A stretch of DNA of 64,000 bases from Ruminococcus sp. (GCA_017457955.1 JAFTGL010000005.1:62001-126000); one strand, 5' to 3'. Positions 50,523 to 60,675 are shown, counted from the stretch's first letter. A program made the numbers and translations. The notes: a model not told the origin generated them from the letters alone.

Positions 50523-51635
50523 TTAAGAATTGAAAATAGACATGATGTCATAGAAAGAATCATCATCGTCGGTAGAATCTACCTCGACCGCGGGAGCGAC
50601 GGGAGTCGACAGCGGGTCGGGAGCAGTAGCGGGGTTGGAAACGGGAGCGGAGCTCGGGAAAGCACCGGAGTTATCGTTGCCGCCGCAGCCGGTCGCGATA
50701 ACGGTCACGCTGATCTCGTCCTTCATATCCTCGTCGATGACAGCACCCCAGATGATGTTCGCGTCAGCGGCAGCCTTCTGCTGAACCATGGTGGAAGCCG
50801 CGTCGATGTCCTCGAGGGTGATGTCGGGAGAAGCGGTGATGTTGATGATCACGCCGGTAGCGCCGTCGATCGAGGTCTCGAGCAGTGCGGAAGAGATCGC
50901 CATATCCGCCGCAACGACCGCCTTGTCCTTGCCGGTCGCCTTGCCGATACCCATGTGAGCAAAGCCCGCGTCACGCATGATAGCGGAAACGTCGGCGAAG
51001 TCGAGGTTGACAAGACCGGGAACCACGATCAGGTCGGAAATACTCTGAACACCCTGACGGAGCACGTCGTCCGCGATCAGGAACGCGTTCTGTAAGGTGA
51101 TAGTCTGGTCGGAAACGTGCTTGAGTCTCTCATTGGGAACGATGATCAGCGAGTCAACGCACGCGGACAGCTCCGCGATACCCTGCTCAGCCTGAGCCAT
51201 ACGCTTCTTGCCTTCAAAAGCAAAGGGCTTGGTCACGACCGCAACGGTCAGGATACCCATATCCTTCGCGATCTTCGCAACGATGGGAGCCGCGCCTGTA
51301 CCGGTGCCGCCGCCCATACCTGCGGTGATGAATACCATATCTGTATCCTTCAGGAGCGCCGCGATCTCCTCGCGGTTCTCTTCGGCGGCAGCCTGTCCGA
51401 CAGAGGGCATAGAGCCTGCGCCCTTGCCGCGGGTAGCCTTCTCGCCGATCTGGATCTTCTCCTGAGCCTGTGAATAACGCAGAACATGCTCGTCCGTATT
51501 GACGGCGATGAACTCCACGTTCTTAACATCCATCTTGATCATGCGGTTGACAGCGTTACCGCCGCCGCCGCCGACACCGATTACCTTAATGACCGGCAGA
51601 CCGCTTGCAGGGTTCTTTTCCAATTCAAAAGCCAT
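50523..51635 (-). CDS. ftsZ: cell-division GTPase FtsZ
   Basis: I start at the ATG at 51635 behind aggagga; the longer frame is leader. The 370-residue protein has the tubulin-like GTPase fold: [35 protein letters not shown] (GTP signature GGGTGTG), [20 protein letters not shown] and [16 protein letters not shown] disordered Pro/Ala-rich linker (~320-350) ends in an acidic [11 protein letters not shown] tail that takes the place of the usual C-terminal conserved peptide; it is unusually divergent. FtsZ builds the division ring. Downstream of ftsQ/murA in the dcw cluster; ftsA is absent here. Confidence 0.98.
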   Translation of the reverse strand: MAFELEKNPASGLPVIKVIGVGGGGGNAVNRMIKMDVKNVEFIAVNTDEHVLRYSQAQEKIQIGEKATRGKGAGSMPSVGQAAAEENREEIAALLKDTDMVFITAGMGGGTGTGAAPIVAKIAKDMGILTVAVVTKPFAFEGKKRMAQAEQGIAELSACVDSLIIVPNERLKHVSDQTITLQNAFLIADDVLRQGVQSISDLIVVPGLVNLDFADVSAIMRDAGFAHMGIGKATGKDKAVVAADMAISSALLETSIDGATGVIINITASPDITLEDIDAASTMVQQKAAADANIIWGAVIDEDMKDEISVTVIATGCGGNDNSGAFPSSAPVSNPATAPDPLSTPVAPAVEVDSTDDDDSFYDIMSIFNS

Positions 51636-51811
51636 TTTTATATCCTCCTTGTCAATATGAGAGGGATCACATTTTCCCACGCATACCTATCAGTTTATTT
51701 TTCTTTTCTGTCATATTATAATTTAACACATAGCAGTGATAAATTCAATCATTTTCTGAAAGTTTTTCAAAAAATTGATAAAATTTCACAGCAAAAGAGC
51801 CAAAATACCCC

Positions 51812-53014
51812 TTACTCATAGTAACCATCACCACTATTATAGCCGCTGTCGCCGCTGTAATCGCCATAGTCACCGCTGTAATCGCCCTCATACACATACG
51901 AATCATCGCTGTAAGAATCGTCGTAGGAGTCGTCATAATAGACCTCTCCGCTCCACTGAGCGTCGTCCGACGCCTCGGTAGCCGCTTCGGACGGCTTCAC
52001 CTCTGTGGGATGGATCTCCTGCTCGTTGAAGTAGGAGCGCTTGGTGGAGTTACAGCGCGACACGTCGAGGATACCCTTTGCCGAACCGTTCTTGTCGAGG
52101 TTCTCGTTGATGATGGTCATTGCGGTACGGATCTTATAATCGAGGTCCTCGGGGATGCCGAGCTTGACCTTGACGCGGTCGTCGTATGTGAAGGAGATAT
52201 CGGCGCTGTTGGTCGCGTCGATCTCCGTGATACCCTGATAGCCGTTGTCGGCAAAGGTCTGGGTGATGCCCTCGATCATGTCGAGGACACTTTCATCCTC
52301 ATAGCTGACATAGTCGCCGACGCTGCCCGACTGGAGCTTCGGTCCGATGAAGATCGGCAGATCGTAGTCATCGGGCTTGTTGGTCTGTTCAAGGATTCGC
52401 CCCTTGGTGCTGATGACGAGGTAGTCGGAGCTGTTCATCTTGACCAGATAACCCTCCACCGCCTCAACGACCGAGATACGGATGGCGTCGGGGATCTTGA
52501 AGCTGACGGTGACGTCCTCCACATAGGGGAACTCCTGCTTGATACGTTTCTCCGCGGGGGACTTCGGGGCTAAGAAAATGTTCTCGCCCTTGCTGATACC
52601 GGAGGCTTCGATGATCGCTTCTTCGGTATATTTGGTAACGCCCGACACCTCATAGGTCTGGGTCTTGAACAAGACCGTCAGCGACAGGATGACGCCCACG
52701 ATCAGAACGACTGATACGATCGCGCCATAGCTGAGGATACGGATGAGCTTGCGCTGTGTCGGCGAAAGCGGCTTGCGCTGTTTTTCGGGCTTTTTCGGTT
52801 TCTTCTTTTGATCGTTCTTTTTGTTGCGGGAAGACTCACGGCGCTGCTGTACTTCGTCCACGTAAAACTCATTAGTGTCGTCCGAAAACTCCGCTAACAT
52901 CTCTTCTTCCTCGTCGCTTCGACGCGGCTGAGGACGTCTGACCTGTTCTCTGACAGGACGCCTTGCGGACGGTCTGCGCGTATTTCTGCGCTTTTTCGTC
53001 GGTTTTTTCGCCAT
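51812..53014 (-). CDS. ftsQ: FtsQ/DivIB-type division protein with tyrosine-aspartate-rich tail
   Basis: The 400-residue protein opens with a long basic cytoplasmic region (~1-90, arginine and lysine-rich). One membrane helix follows (~92-114, LSYGAIVSVVLIVGVILSLT), then a POTRA domain (YEVSGVTKYTEEAIIEASGI, YVEDVTVSFKIPDAIRISVV) and a beta domain (DYVSYEDESVLDMIEGITQT). The last ~40 residues are a low-complexity DDSYDDSYSDD/YSGDYGDYSGD tail, uncommon in this family. FtsQ/DivIB connects FtsL and FtsB to the septal machinery. It lies between murA and ftsZ, its expected place. The C-terminal tail may anchor or space the protein on the outer surface. Confidence 0.92.
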   Translation of the reverse strand: MAKKPTKKRRNTRRPSARRPVREQVRRPQPRRSDEEEEMLAEFSDDTNEFYVDEVQQRRESSRNKKNDQKKKPKKPEKQRKPLSPTQRKLIRILSYGAIVSVVLIVGVILSLTVLFKTQTYEVSGVTKYTEEAIIEASGISKGENIFLAPKSPAEKRIKQEFPYVEDVTVSFKIPDAIRISVVEAVEGYLVKMNSSDYLVISTKGRILEQTNKPDDYDLPIFIGPKLQSGSVGDYVSYEDESVLDMIEGITQTFADNGYQGITEIDATNSADISFTYDDRVKVKLGIPEDLDYKIRTAMTIINENLDKNGSAKGILDVSRCNSTKRSYFNEQEIHPTEVKPSEAATEASDDAQWSGEVYYDDSYDDSYSDDSYVYEGDYSGDYGDYSGDSGYNSGDGYYE

Positions 53015-53091
53015 GCTTCATCCCCCTCTCTTTCGGGAATTTTTACCGATAACGGTATACTTCCTTTATTTTAACGTATATTACGCAATTT

Positions 53092-54345
53092 TCAAATCTT
53101 TTTTATATCCGCGCCTAGTGCGGACAGGACGAGCTCCATGTCCTCATAACCGCGTTCCAGATACTCGATGCCGCTGATCTCACTGCGCCCCTTGGCACAT
53201 AACGCCGCGACGACCAGCGCCGCCGCGCCGCGCAGATCATAGGCTCTGACGTTTGCGGACAGCAGCTGTCTTACGCCGTCCACCACGGCGACCTTGCCCT
53301 CCACGCGGATATTCGCGCCGAAGCGGCACAGCTCACTGACGTGGCTGTATCGGCTGAGGAACATGTTCTCGACGAACACCGTCATCCCGTCGGCGACAGC
53401 CGCCATGCTCATGACAGGCGCCTGCGCGTCGGTCGGAAAGCCGGGATACGGCATGGTGCGTATCAGCTTGGGACTGGTCAGGCGGTAAGGAGCGCTGATA
53501 CTGACTCCCTTTCCGTCTATGTCTATCTCACAGCCGCTGTCCCTGAATACAGGGAACACCGACTCGAGGTGGGACGGGATGATCCCCGTAAAATGTATGG
53601 TTGAACCCGTCACCGCGGCGGCTGACATCAAGGTCGCCGCGACAATGCGGTCGGGTATCATCGCGTGAACGGCAGGGCTGAGTCTCTCGGTACCGTCGAT
53701 CACGACGGTGCTCTCCCCCGCTCCGTGTATCTTCGCGCCGCAGGCGTTCAGAAAGTCCGCCAAGTCCACGATCTCAGGCTCACGCGCCGCGTTGCTGATG
53801 ACTGTCGTCCCGCGCGCGGTGGCTGCCGCGATCATGATATTCTCGGTCGCGCCTACCGACGGGATCGGCAGGGAGATACGCGCGCCGTGAAGCTCGTCAC
53901 GGATATAACAGTCAAGCTCTCCGTGATCTTCACAGATCTCAATGCCCATTTCCCTTAAGGCGCTCAGGTGCAGATCGATCGGTCTCGGGCCTAATTCACA
54001 GCCGCCCGGGAAGGACATCCGCACCCTGTCGAAGCGGGCGATCATCGCCCCGAGGAAGATGATCGACGAGCGCATGCGGTGCATGAGCTCCGTCGGGATA
54101 TCAAAGCGTGTCACACTGCCGGTGTCCACGATGACCGTGCTGCCCTCGCGGCGTGCCGTACAGCCTATGTAACGCAGGATCGCCAGCGACGCTTCCACGT
54201 CGCTCAGGCGCGGACAGTTATGCAGGACACATTCGCCCCTGCACAAAAGCGTCGCCGCCAAAATCGGCAAAGCGCTGTTTTTGGAGCCTTGCAGCCGCAC
54301 CTCGCCCGATAATGTTCTGCCACCCTCAACGACATATACTGACAC
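53092..54345 (-). CDS. murA: UDP-N-acetylglucosamine 1-carboxyvinyltransferase (MurA)
   Basis: I place the start at the GTG at 54345, with aaaggg upstream; an in-frame TTG at 54363 is also possible. The ~417-residue enzyme has the EPSP-synthase-like inverse barrel, with GSKNSALPILAATLL (Lys binding), SSIIFLGAMIARFDRVR, the catalytic-loop PGGCELGPRPIDLH containing the fosfomycin-target cysteine, and the closing EYLERGYEDME. MurA transfers enolpyruvate from PEP to UDP-GlcNAc, the first committed peptidoglycan step. In many Firmicutes a second copy occurs elsewhere. Here it lies between murG and ftsQ, separated from murG by a dispersed repeat. Confidence 0.96.
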   Translation of the reverse strand: MSVYVVEGGRTLSGEVRLQGSKNSALPILAATLLCRGECVLHNCPRLSDVEASLAILRYIGCTARREGSTVIVDTGSVTRFDIPTELMHRMRSSIIFLGAMIARFDRVRMSFPGGCELGPRPIDLHLSALREMGIEICEDHGELDCYIRDELHGARISLPIPSVGATENIMIAAATARGTTVISNAAREPEIVDLADFLNACGAKIHGAGESTVVIDGTERLSPAVHAMIPDRIVAATLMSAAAVTGSTIHFTGIIPSHLESVFPVFRDSGCEIDIDGKGVSISAPYRLTSPKLIRTMPYPGFPTDAQAPVMSMAAVADGMTVFVENMFLSRYSHVSELCRFGANIRVEGKVAVVDGVRQLLSANVRAYDLRGAAALVVAALCAKGRSEISGIEYLERGYEDMELVLSALGADIKKI

Positions 54346-54411
54346 ACCCAACACCCTTTCCAAAAGCTCTATGCCTTCTATACTATGTTGGATGGGGCGG
54401 AAAGGTGCTTT

Positions 54412-54655
54412 TTAATTAGGAATTAGTAATGAGGAATGAGGAATTATGGGAAACGCTGACGCGTTTTGATTCGTAATACGTATGCTACTGTTACAAAACG
54501 GGTGTGGGCATGAGGAGTTGTCCAAATCTATGATTTGGCTAACAGCTCCCATGCAACAGCGCTCCAAGAGCGGACACAACGTGTCCGAGATTGGTTAAGC
54601 GCCACTGCTGAGCCCACCAACAATTCCTAATTCCTAACTCCTAATTCCTAACTCT
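54412..54655 (+). repeat. MITE-like dispersed repeat, copy 2
   Basis: Begins aattaggaattagtaatgag and ends in several attcctaa units. The core contains gagttgtccaaatc, atttggctaacagctccc, atgcaacagcgctccaagag and aagcgccactg. The core is present inverted at 55786-56003. The right end overlaps the stop codon of murG. Confidence 0.8.
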
Positions 54656-55772
54656 CAGAAAGGACTTCCTTCACCGTGCGGTAGATCCTCTCATTCGCGT
54701 CGGTGATCGCCATTTTCTGGGCGTTTCTGCGGTATTCTTCGAGGACGCTTTTGTCCAGCAGCATGCTGTCGACGGTCTCGATCAGCTTCTCGCCTGTCAG
54801 ATCCTTCTGTTCGATCAGCATTGCCGCCTTCTTGTTGACCATCGACATCGCGTTGTGGTACTGGTGATTCTCCGCGACAAAGGGCGAGGGGATCAGCACC
54901 GCGGGTCGACCCTTCGCCTGGATTTCGGAAAGGGTGATCGCGCCCGCGCGGGAGACGACGAGGTCGCATGCCGCGAGACAGTCGTTCATGTTGTCGATGT
55001 ACTGACGGATATCGAGGTTTGCGCAGTGCTCGGGGTCAACGCCCTTCTCCTTCAGCAGATCGGGCATCCATGTGCCCTGCTGACCGTAGGCGTGAATGTG
55101 GTAATACTTCTTGTCCTTTGCGGAACGCGCGATCAGCTCAGCCATCGCCTTGTTGATGCACTCCGCGCCCAAAGAGCCGCCGAAGGAGAGGATGATCGGT
55201 CTCGAGTCATCCAGCCCCAGCCGCTCCTTCGCCTCGGCATGCTTGGTCGAAAGGATCGCGGGACGGATCGGATTGCCCGTCAGGACAAAGTTCGCCTTGT
55301 CGGAAAAGCGGCTTTTCGCGTCCTCGTTGGCGAGCATGACGCGGTCGACGCTTTTCGCGAGCATTTTATTGGTAACGCCGGGATAGGCGTTTTGTTCATG
55401 GATCACGGCTTTGTAGCCGAGGTTGCAGGCGGCGAGGATCACGGGGCCGCTGACGTAGCCGCCCGTACCGATACAGATATCGGGGTCAAATTCCTTGATG
55501 ATCTTCTTTGCCTTTGCGCGCGAATCAAAGGAGTAGAACACAGTCTTGACGTTATGCACCGTGTTCTTCGGCGACAGACTGCGCTTGAAGCCCGTGATGA
55601 CGACCGACTTAATCGGGAAGCCCGCCTGTTTGACCAGACGCTGTTCCATACCGTCGCGGTTGCCGACAAAGAGGAATTCCGCGTCCGGCTCCATCTGCTT
55701 GATATATCCCGCGATTGCGATAGCGGGGTTGATGTGTCCGGCAGTACCGCCGCCGGCGAGTAATACTTTCAT
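54648..55772 (-). CDS. murG: lipid II synthase MurG
   Basis: The 374-residue glycosyltransferase has the GT-B fold with the first-domain glycine loop LLAGGGTAGHINPAIAIAGY, CIGTGGYVSGPVILAACNLG and VIHEQNAYPGVTNKMLAKS. The second-domain nucleotide-sugar site SFGGSLGAECINKAM, VSRAGAITLSEIQAKGRPAV and IPSPFVAENHQYHNAMSMVN is complete. MurG adds GlcNAc from UDP-GlcNAc to lipid I at the inner membrane face. A ggag precedes the ATG. Its stop codon is inside the end of a MITE-like repeat, so the extreme C-terminus may have been altered by insertion. Confidence 0.97.
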   Translation of the reverse strand: MKVLLAGGGTAGHINPAIAIAGYIKQMEPDAEFLFVGNRDGMEQRLVKQAGFPIKSVVITGFKRSLSPKNTVHNVKTVFYSFDSRAKAKKIIKEFDPDICIGTGGYVSGPVILAACNLGYKAVIHEQNAYPGVTNKMLAKSVDRVMLANEDAKSRFSDKANFVLTGNPIRPAILSTKHAEAKERLGLDDSRPIILSFGGSLGAECINKAMAELIARSAKDKKYYHIHAYGQQGTWMPDLLKEKGVDPEHCANLDIRQYIDNMNDCLAACDLVVSRAGAITLSEIQAKGRPAVLIPSPFVAENHQYHNAMSMVNKKAAMLIEQKDLTGEKLIETVDSMLLDKSVLEEYRRNAQKMAITDANERIYRTVKEVLSES

Positions 55773-55785
55773 AAAAAGCTCCGTT

Positions 55786-56003
55786 TCAATTAGGAATTAG
55801 GAATTTGGAATTAGGAATTGTAGGCGGACGCAGTGGCGCTTACCCAATCGCAGGTAAACCTGCTCTTGGAGCGCTGTTGCATGGGAGTTGTTAGCCAAAT
55901 CGAAGATTTGGACAACTCCTCAGCTGTCCGCACCTGATTTATAAGGAATCAAAAGCCAACGGCTTTCCCTTAATTCCTCATTCCTCATTACTAATTCCTA
56001 ACT
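55786..56003 (-). repeat. MITE-like dispersed repeat, copy 3 (inverted)
   Basis: Read on the minus strand it contains gagttgtccaaatc, atttggctaacaactccc, atgcaacagcgctccaagag and aagcgccactgcgtcc, matching copy 2, but carries a different small insertion. Its end with taaggaatcaaaa and attcctaactc matches copy 1. The end overlaps the stop codon of ftsW. Confidence 0.8.
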
Positions 56004-57221
56004 CTTTTCTATATTCGACGTTCTGGAAACCGCAAGGATAACGCCCATCTCGAACATCAGCGACAGCAGAGACGATCCGCCGTAGCTGAAGAACGGCAGG
56101 GAGATACCCGTGTTCGGCAGCCAGTCTGTGATGACCAAAATATTCAATACGACCTGCAAGCCGATATGCGTCGTCAGACCGATACCCAGCAGCTTGCCGA
56201 AGCGGTCTCTCGCTCTCAGCGAGATGATAACGCCGCGCCATACCAGCAGGGCGAATATCATCAGGATGATGACCGCGCCGACCAGACCCAGCTCCTCGCA
56301 CACGATGGCGAAAATAAAGTCATTCTGCGGTTCGGGCAGGTACAGGTACTTCTGCCTGCTCTGACCGAGTCCCAGTCCGAACAGACCGCCCGAGCCGATG
56401 GCGTACAGGCTGTTTCTGGTCTGCCACGTGCTGTTCCACATATCGCGGTCGAGATCCTCGTTCAGCGCCTGACCCCAGCCGTCCATACGCTCCATCGCGT
56501 AGGTCAGCATGCCGGTCGCCCACAGCAGGAGGATCAGCGCCGCCAAAACGCCCGCGCCGATCGCCAGCCACTTGATCTTGATGCCCGATACGAACATCAT
56601 GACGACCGTCAGGATGCCGATGATAACGATACACGAGTAATGCGGCTCAAAGAGCAGAAGGATCGCGGTGGAGAGAAAGACCGCCGCGCCGGGCAGAACG
56701 CCGTATTTCAGCGTACCCATCCTGTCATAGTACCGCGAGCCCCAGTGCGCCATAAAGAGGATGATCGCGAATTTACTGATCTCCGACGCCTGGATACCGA
56801 ACGCGCCGAAGCCGATCCATCGGTGAACGCCGCCCTCCTGAGACGGAAGCACCAGTACCAGCAGCAGCGCGAAGTAGCTCACGCCGAGGATCACGGCGGC
56901 AAAGCGGTGATAGTAGTGGTAGTCCACGAAGGAGACCGCGACCATGATCACCAGACCGATCGCCGCGAACAACAGCTGACGCTTTAGGTAGTAGTAGCTG
57001 TCGCCGATCTCATAGTACGCGACAGGGTAGCTCGCCGAGAACATCATCGTGATACCGATGGCAAGCAGGACGAAGATCAGCAGGATAAAGGGCATATCGA
57101 TACCCTTGCCGATATTCAGCAGGGAGAAGTTGATTTTTCTTCTGCCTCTTTTGGTAGAGGCTTTGCGCTCGCGCTCATAGTTCTGCACTCTGCGGCGCGA
57201 GGTGTTTTCAATTGTCGACAT
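55998..57221 (-). CDS. ftsW: SEDS-family peptidoglycan polymerase FtsW
   Basis: The 407-residue protein begins with a basic cytoplasmic head (RRRVQNYERERKASTKRGRR), then about ten membrane helices. SEDS features are present: FVDYHYYHRFAAVILGVSYF, GFGAFGIQASEISKFAIILF, MAHWGSRYYDRMGTL, PHYSCIVIIGILTVVMMF, QTRNSLYAIGSGGLFGLGLG, YLPEPQNDFIFAIVCEELGL and a final PFFSYGGSSLLSLMFEMG. FtsW polymerises lipid II for the septum with a partner class B PBP such as the SpoVD-like protein here. Its stop codon lies in a MITE-like repeat. Confidence 0.96.
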   Translation of the reverse strand: MSTIENTSRRRVQNYERERKASTKRGRRKINFSLLNIGKGIDMPFILLIFVLLAIGITMMFSASYPVAYYEIGDSYYYLKRQLLFAAIGLVIMVAVSFVDYHYYHRFAAVILGVSYFALLLVLVLPSQEGGVHRWIGFGAFGIQASEISKFAIILFMAHWGSRYYDRMGTLKYGVLPGAAVFLSTAILLLFEPHYSCIVIIGILTVVMMFVSGIKIKWLAIGAGVLAALILLLWATGMLTYAMERMDGWGQALNEDLDRDMWNSTWQTRNSLYAIGSGGLFGLGLGQSRQKYLYLPEPQNDFIFAIVCEELGLVGAVIILMIFALLVWRGVIISLRARDRFGKLLGIGLTTHIGLQVVLNILVITDWLPNTGISLPFFSYGGSSLLSLMFEMGVILAVSRTSNIEKS

Positions 57222-57264
57222 ATGCCTCTATCCTTTCTGTCAGAATCATATCAAAGAAGCGTCA

Positions 57265-58272
57265 TTAAAGCAGTCCGAAGATGACCAGCAGCAGTGCGCC
57301 CAGACCGCACAGAGCGGTGAATGCCGAGAACACACACACGATCTTCATCTCCGACCAGCCGCACATCTCAAAGTGGTGATGGATCGGGGACATCTTGAAG
57401 ATACGCTTGCCGTGGGTGAGCTTGAAGTAGCTGACCTGCAGCATGACCGAGAACATCTCGAGCAGGTAGGTCAGCGCGATCAGGATCAGCAGAAGCTGCA
57501 TATCCATCGCGAACGCCATGGAGCAGACGATACCGCCGAGGAACAGCGAGCCTGTGTCGCCCATGAAGCACTTCGCGGGATGGAAGTTCCAGATCAGAAA
57601 GCCCAGACATCCGCCTGCCGCCGCCGCGGCATAAAGCACGTTGGCGGCGTGATCGCCCAGCACATTCGCGATCAGCATCATGAACAGGCACGCGAAGAAG
57701 GTGATGGAGCCGTCCAGACCGTCGATACCGTCGGTCAGGTTGACCGCGTTCACGATGCCGACGAGGATCACCGCCATCAGGATATAGTAGAAGAAGCCGA
57801 GGTCAACGTAGCCGACAAAGGGCACGATGATTTCGGTATTGTCCTTGCAAAGATACATCAGGAACAGGTAGATCGCCGCGGCTAAGAACTGCAACACCAG
57901 CTTCTGGATCGCCGTCAGACCGAGATTGCGCTTCTTGACGACCTTGACATAGTCGTCGATGAAGCCGATACCGCCGTTCATGATGGCGAACAGCAGACCG
58001 ACGAACACGAAGCGGCTCACCGAATCCAGTCCGCCGTGACCGATCGCGTACAGCAGTACGCCTGCCGTCGTCGCGATGACCATGCCGACGATGAACATGA
58101 TACCGCCCATCGTGGGAGTTCCCTGCTTATCCTTATGCCACTTCGGACCGATCTCAAGGATCGTCTGACCGAAGTTCAGCTTGTGGAGGAAAGGTATCAG
58201 GTACTTTCCTATGACTGCGGTGATGGCAAAGGATACGACTGCCACACCGAACGCCCATAAACCTGTCTCCAT
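57265..58272 (-). CDS. mraY: phospho-N-acetylmuramoyl-pentapeptide transferase (MraY)
   Basis: The 335-residue integral membrane enzyme has ten helices and the polyprenyl-phosphate transferase motifs: PKWHKDKQGTPTMGGIMFIV, MNGGIGFIDDYVKVVKKRN (the DD pair), NAVNLTDGIDGLDGSITFFA and FHPAKCFMGDTGSLFLGGI. The HHHFE motif PIHHHFEMCGWSE is complete. It transfers phospho-MurNAc-pentapeptide to undecaprenyl phosphate, giving lipid I. A good gaggtg precedes the ATG. It lies between the SpoVD-like gene and ftsW, but murF and murD, often flanking mraY, are absent. Confidence 0.98.
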   Translation of the reverse strand: METGLWAFGVAVVSFAITAVIGKYLIPFLHKLNFGQTILEIGPKWHKDKQGTPTMGGIMFIVGMVIATTAGVLLYAIGHGGLDSVSRFVFVGLLFAIMNGGIGFIDDYVKVVKKRNLGLTAIQKLVLQFLAAAIYLFLMYLCKDNTEIIVPFVGYVDLGFFYYILMAVILVGIVNAVNLTDGIDGLDGSITFFACLFMMLIANVLGDHAANVLYAAAAAGGCLGFLIWNFHPAKCFMGDTGSLFLGGIVCSMAFAMDMQLLLILIALTYLLEMFSVMLQVSYFKLTHGKRIFKMSPIHHHFEMCGWSEMKIVCVFSAFTALCGLGALLLVIFGLL

Positions 58273-58329
58273 TTTTACACCTCATTTTTCTCTATGATAC
58301 CGTCATCGGAGAAGAATCCGACGAAATGA

Positions 58330-60654
58330 TTAGTCCGCGATACTGTTGCCGCTGAAGGTAACGGTGATGACCGTACCGGGCGAGACCTCTGTGCCCTCAG
58401 CCACACTCTGACCGATGGATACGCTGTCGGAGGACGATACCGTACCCGTCACGCTGACGTTCAGCCCGCTGTAGGCGGCGATCTCATTGACCTCGGACGG
58501 ACCGTAGCCGATCAGATTCGGCACGGTGACCTTCTCAGCGGTACTGCTGTCGTCCGTATACAGGACGATCGTACCGCCCGAAGGGATCGCGGCGCCCGTC
58601 ATCGGGTTCTGGGACAGGACCGTACTGCCCTCGCCCTTGACCGTCGCGTAGAAGCCGTCTCCTTCAACAGCCGTCACAGCGTCCTCGACGCTCATGCCTG
58701 TGTAGGAGCCTGCCGCCGCGTCGATGTTCGACATCTCTTCGTCGGTGTACTGCGCGACGACCTCGAGATACGGCAGAACCTCGCTCATGATGCTGGCGAA
58801 TACGGGAGCCGCCACCGCGGAGCCATAGTAGTTGCCGCCCAGAGGCGCGTCAAAGAACACCAGCGCCGCGTACTGCGGGTTGTTCGCGGGAGCGAAGCCG
58901 CAGAAGGACGCGATATAGTCGTCCGCGCCGTCGTCGTTGACGTCGATCAGCTTTTCGGACGTACCGGTCTTGCCGCCGACGCGGTAGCCCGCGACATAGC
59001 CGTTTTTACCGGAACCGGTGGTCGCGTTCTCTTCGAGGATCTGGCACATTTCCTTGGAGACCGACTCGGAGATCACCTGACGCTTGGTTTCCGTCGATGT
59101 ATTTTTCACAACGTTGCCCTCAGAATCGAGGATCTGCTTGACAACGTGGGGCTGTACGATCTTGCCGCCGTTCGCCACCGCGCTCGCCGCGGTGATCATC
59201 TGGATCGGCGTGATAGAGAAGTTCTGACCGAAGGACGCGACCGCCAAGTCGGTATCGAGCATGTTGCCCTCGACGCCGTCGTGAACGAAGAACTGGTCGT
59301 CGGACTCGCCGGGCAGGTCGATGCCGGTCTTGTCGGAGAAGCCGAACGCCTGGTAATACTCCCAGAATTTCGTCTTGCCGACCAGCTGACCGATCTGGAT
59401 GAAGCCGGGGTTGCAGGAGTTGTACAGACATTCCTGATAGGTCTGCGTGCCGTGACCCGCGGTGTTATGGCAGTGGATGGTGTCCTCATACAGCTGATAC
59501 GCGCCCGAGCAGCCAAAGCGGCTCGAGGAGTTCACAACGCCCTCCTGCAGCGCCATCGACAGCGTGACCATCTTGAAAACGGAACCTGGGTAGTAGGTGT
59601 CGGAGATCGCCTTGTTGCGCCAGTTGCGCGCCAAAGCCGCGCTCTCCGCCTCCGCCTTCGCCTTGGAGATCAGCTCGTTTTTCTCGGTTTCGCTCAGCTT
59701 ATAGGGGTCTTTATCCTCTTCGATATAATCGTGCTTGATCAGATATTCGACGTCGATCGCGTCGACTTCCTTTTTCTGATCCTCGTTGATGGTGAACGGA
59801 TCGTTCAGATCAAAGCCGTTGACTGACGCCATCGCCAATATCTCGCCCGTGTTAACGTCCATCACGATACAGACGCCGCGCTCATGGACGTCGTTGTCGA
59901 TAACACCCTGCTTCATGTACTTTTCCACGATGCTCTGCACGGTCTCGTCGATGGTCAGCACCAGAGAGCTGCCGTCGATCGCGCCGATGTTCTGGTTGTA
60001 GTCAAAGGGCATTTCGGTGGAGATACCGTTCTGCGCCGAGATGATACGACCGGGCGTACCCGCAAGGTAATCGTTGTACTGGTATTCAACGCCCCACAGA
60101 CCCTGATCCTCCGAACCGGTAAAGCCGATGACCGAGGACGCGAGGTCGCTGTAGGGATAGTAGCGCTTGTAGTCGTCAAGGAGCGAGATCACGCCCGCCT
60201 TCTGGTACTTTTCGCCCAGCTCGTTCTGCAGTTCGATGATCTGATCCTTCTCGGTGCTCTCGATCCTGCGCTTGACAGAAACGTAGTAGGTGTTCTGCTT
60301 GGTGTCCTCTAAAAGCTCCTCCTCGTCGAGGCTCAAAATCTCCGCGAGGCGCTTTGCGACATAGGCTCTCTGCTCGTCGCCCTCCTCGCCGCTGTCAAAG
60401 TTCGCGGGAGCCATGACGACGCGCCAGACCGACGCCGACTGGGCGAGTATCTTGCCGTTCGTATCATATATCGTGCCGCGCTTGGCGGAGATCGGAGTAT
60501 CCGCCAGCTGTTGTTCGACCGCTCTGCGCTGGAGCTCCTCGCCCTGCACCAACTGCAAAAACGCCAGACGGGTGATGACCGCGCCGAAGCCGACCGCCAA
60601 TATAACGATCAGCAGCCAAACGGTTCTTCTTCTGAGCTTTTGATTTGCGCCCAC
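58330..60654 (-). CDS. spoVD: class B penicillin-binding protein with PASTA domains (SpoVD/FtsI-like)
   Basis: I start at GTG 60654, behind aaaggag; the longer frame continues into a repeat. The ~774-residue protein has a short cytoplasmic head, a membrane anchor (WLLIVILAVGFGAVITRLAF), a PBP dimerisation region (AKRGTIYDTNGKILAQSA) and the transpeptidase domain. Its active-site motifs are YYPGSVFKM (SxxK), YNSCNPGF (SxN) and RVGGKTGTSEK (KTGT). Two C-terminal PASTA repeats follow (~640 onward, YTGMSVEDAVTAVEGDGF and TVPNLIGYGPSEVNEI). SpoVD-type proteins make septal or spore cortex wall; PASTA repeats bind muropeptides. SpoVD versus vegetative FtsI cannot be settled without the genome. Confidence 0.94.
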   Translation of the reverse strand: MGANQKLRRRTVWLLIVILAVGFGAVITRLAFLQLVQGEELQRRAVEQQLADTPISAKRGTIYDTNGKILAQSASVWRVVMAPANFDSGEEGDEQRAYVAKRLAEILSLDEEELLEDTKQNTYYVSVKRRIESTEKDQIIELQNELGEKYQKAGVISLLDDYKRYYPYSDLASSVIGFTGSEDQGLWGVEYQYNDYLAGTPGRIISAQNGISTEMPFDYNQNIGAIDGSSLVLTIDETVQSIVEKYMKQGVIDNDVHERGVCIVMDVNTGEILAMASVNGFDLNDPFTINEDQKKEVDAIDVEYLIKHDYIEEDKDPYKLSETEKNELISKAKAEAESAALARNWRNKAISDTYYPGSVFKMVTLSMALQEGVVNSSSRFGCSGAYQLYEDTIHCHNTAGHGTQTYQECLYNSCNPGFIQIGQLVGKTKFWEYYQAFGFSDKTGIDLPGESDDQFFVHDGVEGNMLDTDLAVASFGQNFSITPIQMITAASAVANGGKIVQPHVVKQILDSEGNVVKNTSTETKRQVISESVSKEMCQILEENATTGSGKNGYVAGYRVGGKTGTSEKLIDVNDDGADDYIASFCGFAPANNPQYAALVFFDAPLGGNYYGSAVAAPVFASIMSEVLPYLEVVAQYTDEEMSNIDAAAGSYTGMSVEDAVTAVEGDGFYATVKGEGSTVLSQNPMTGAAIPSGGTIVLYTDDSSTAEKVTVPNLIGYGPSEVNEIAAYSGLNVSVTGTVSSSDSVSIGQSVAEGTEVSPGTVITVTFSGNSIAD

Positions 60655-60675
60655 AGCGAAAACTCCTTTCAATAA

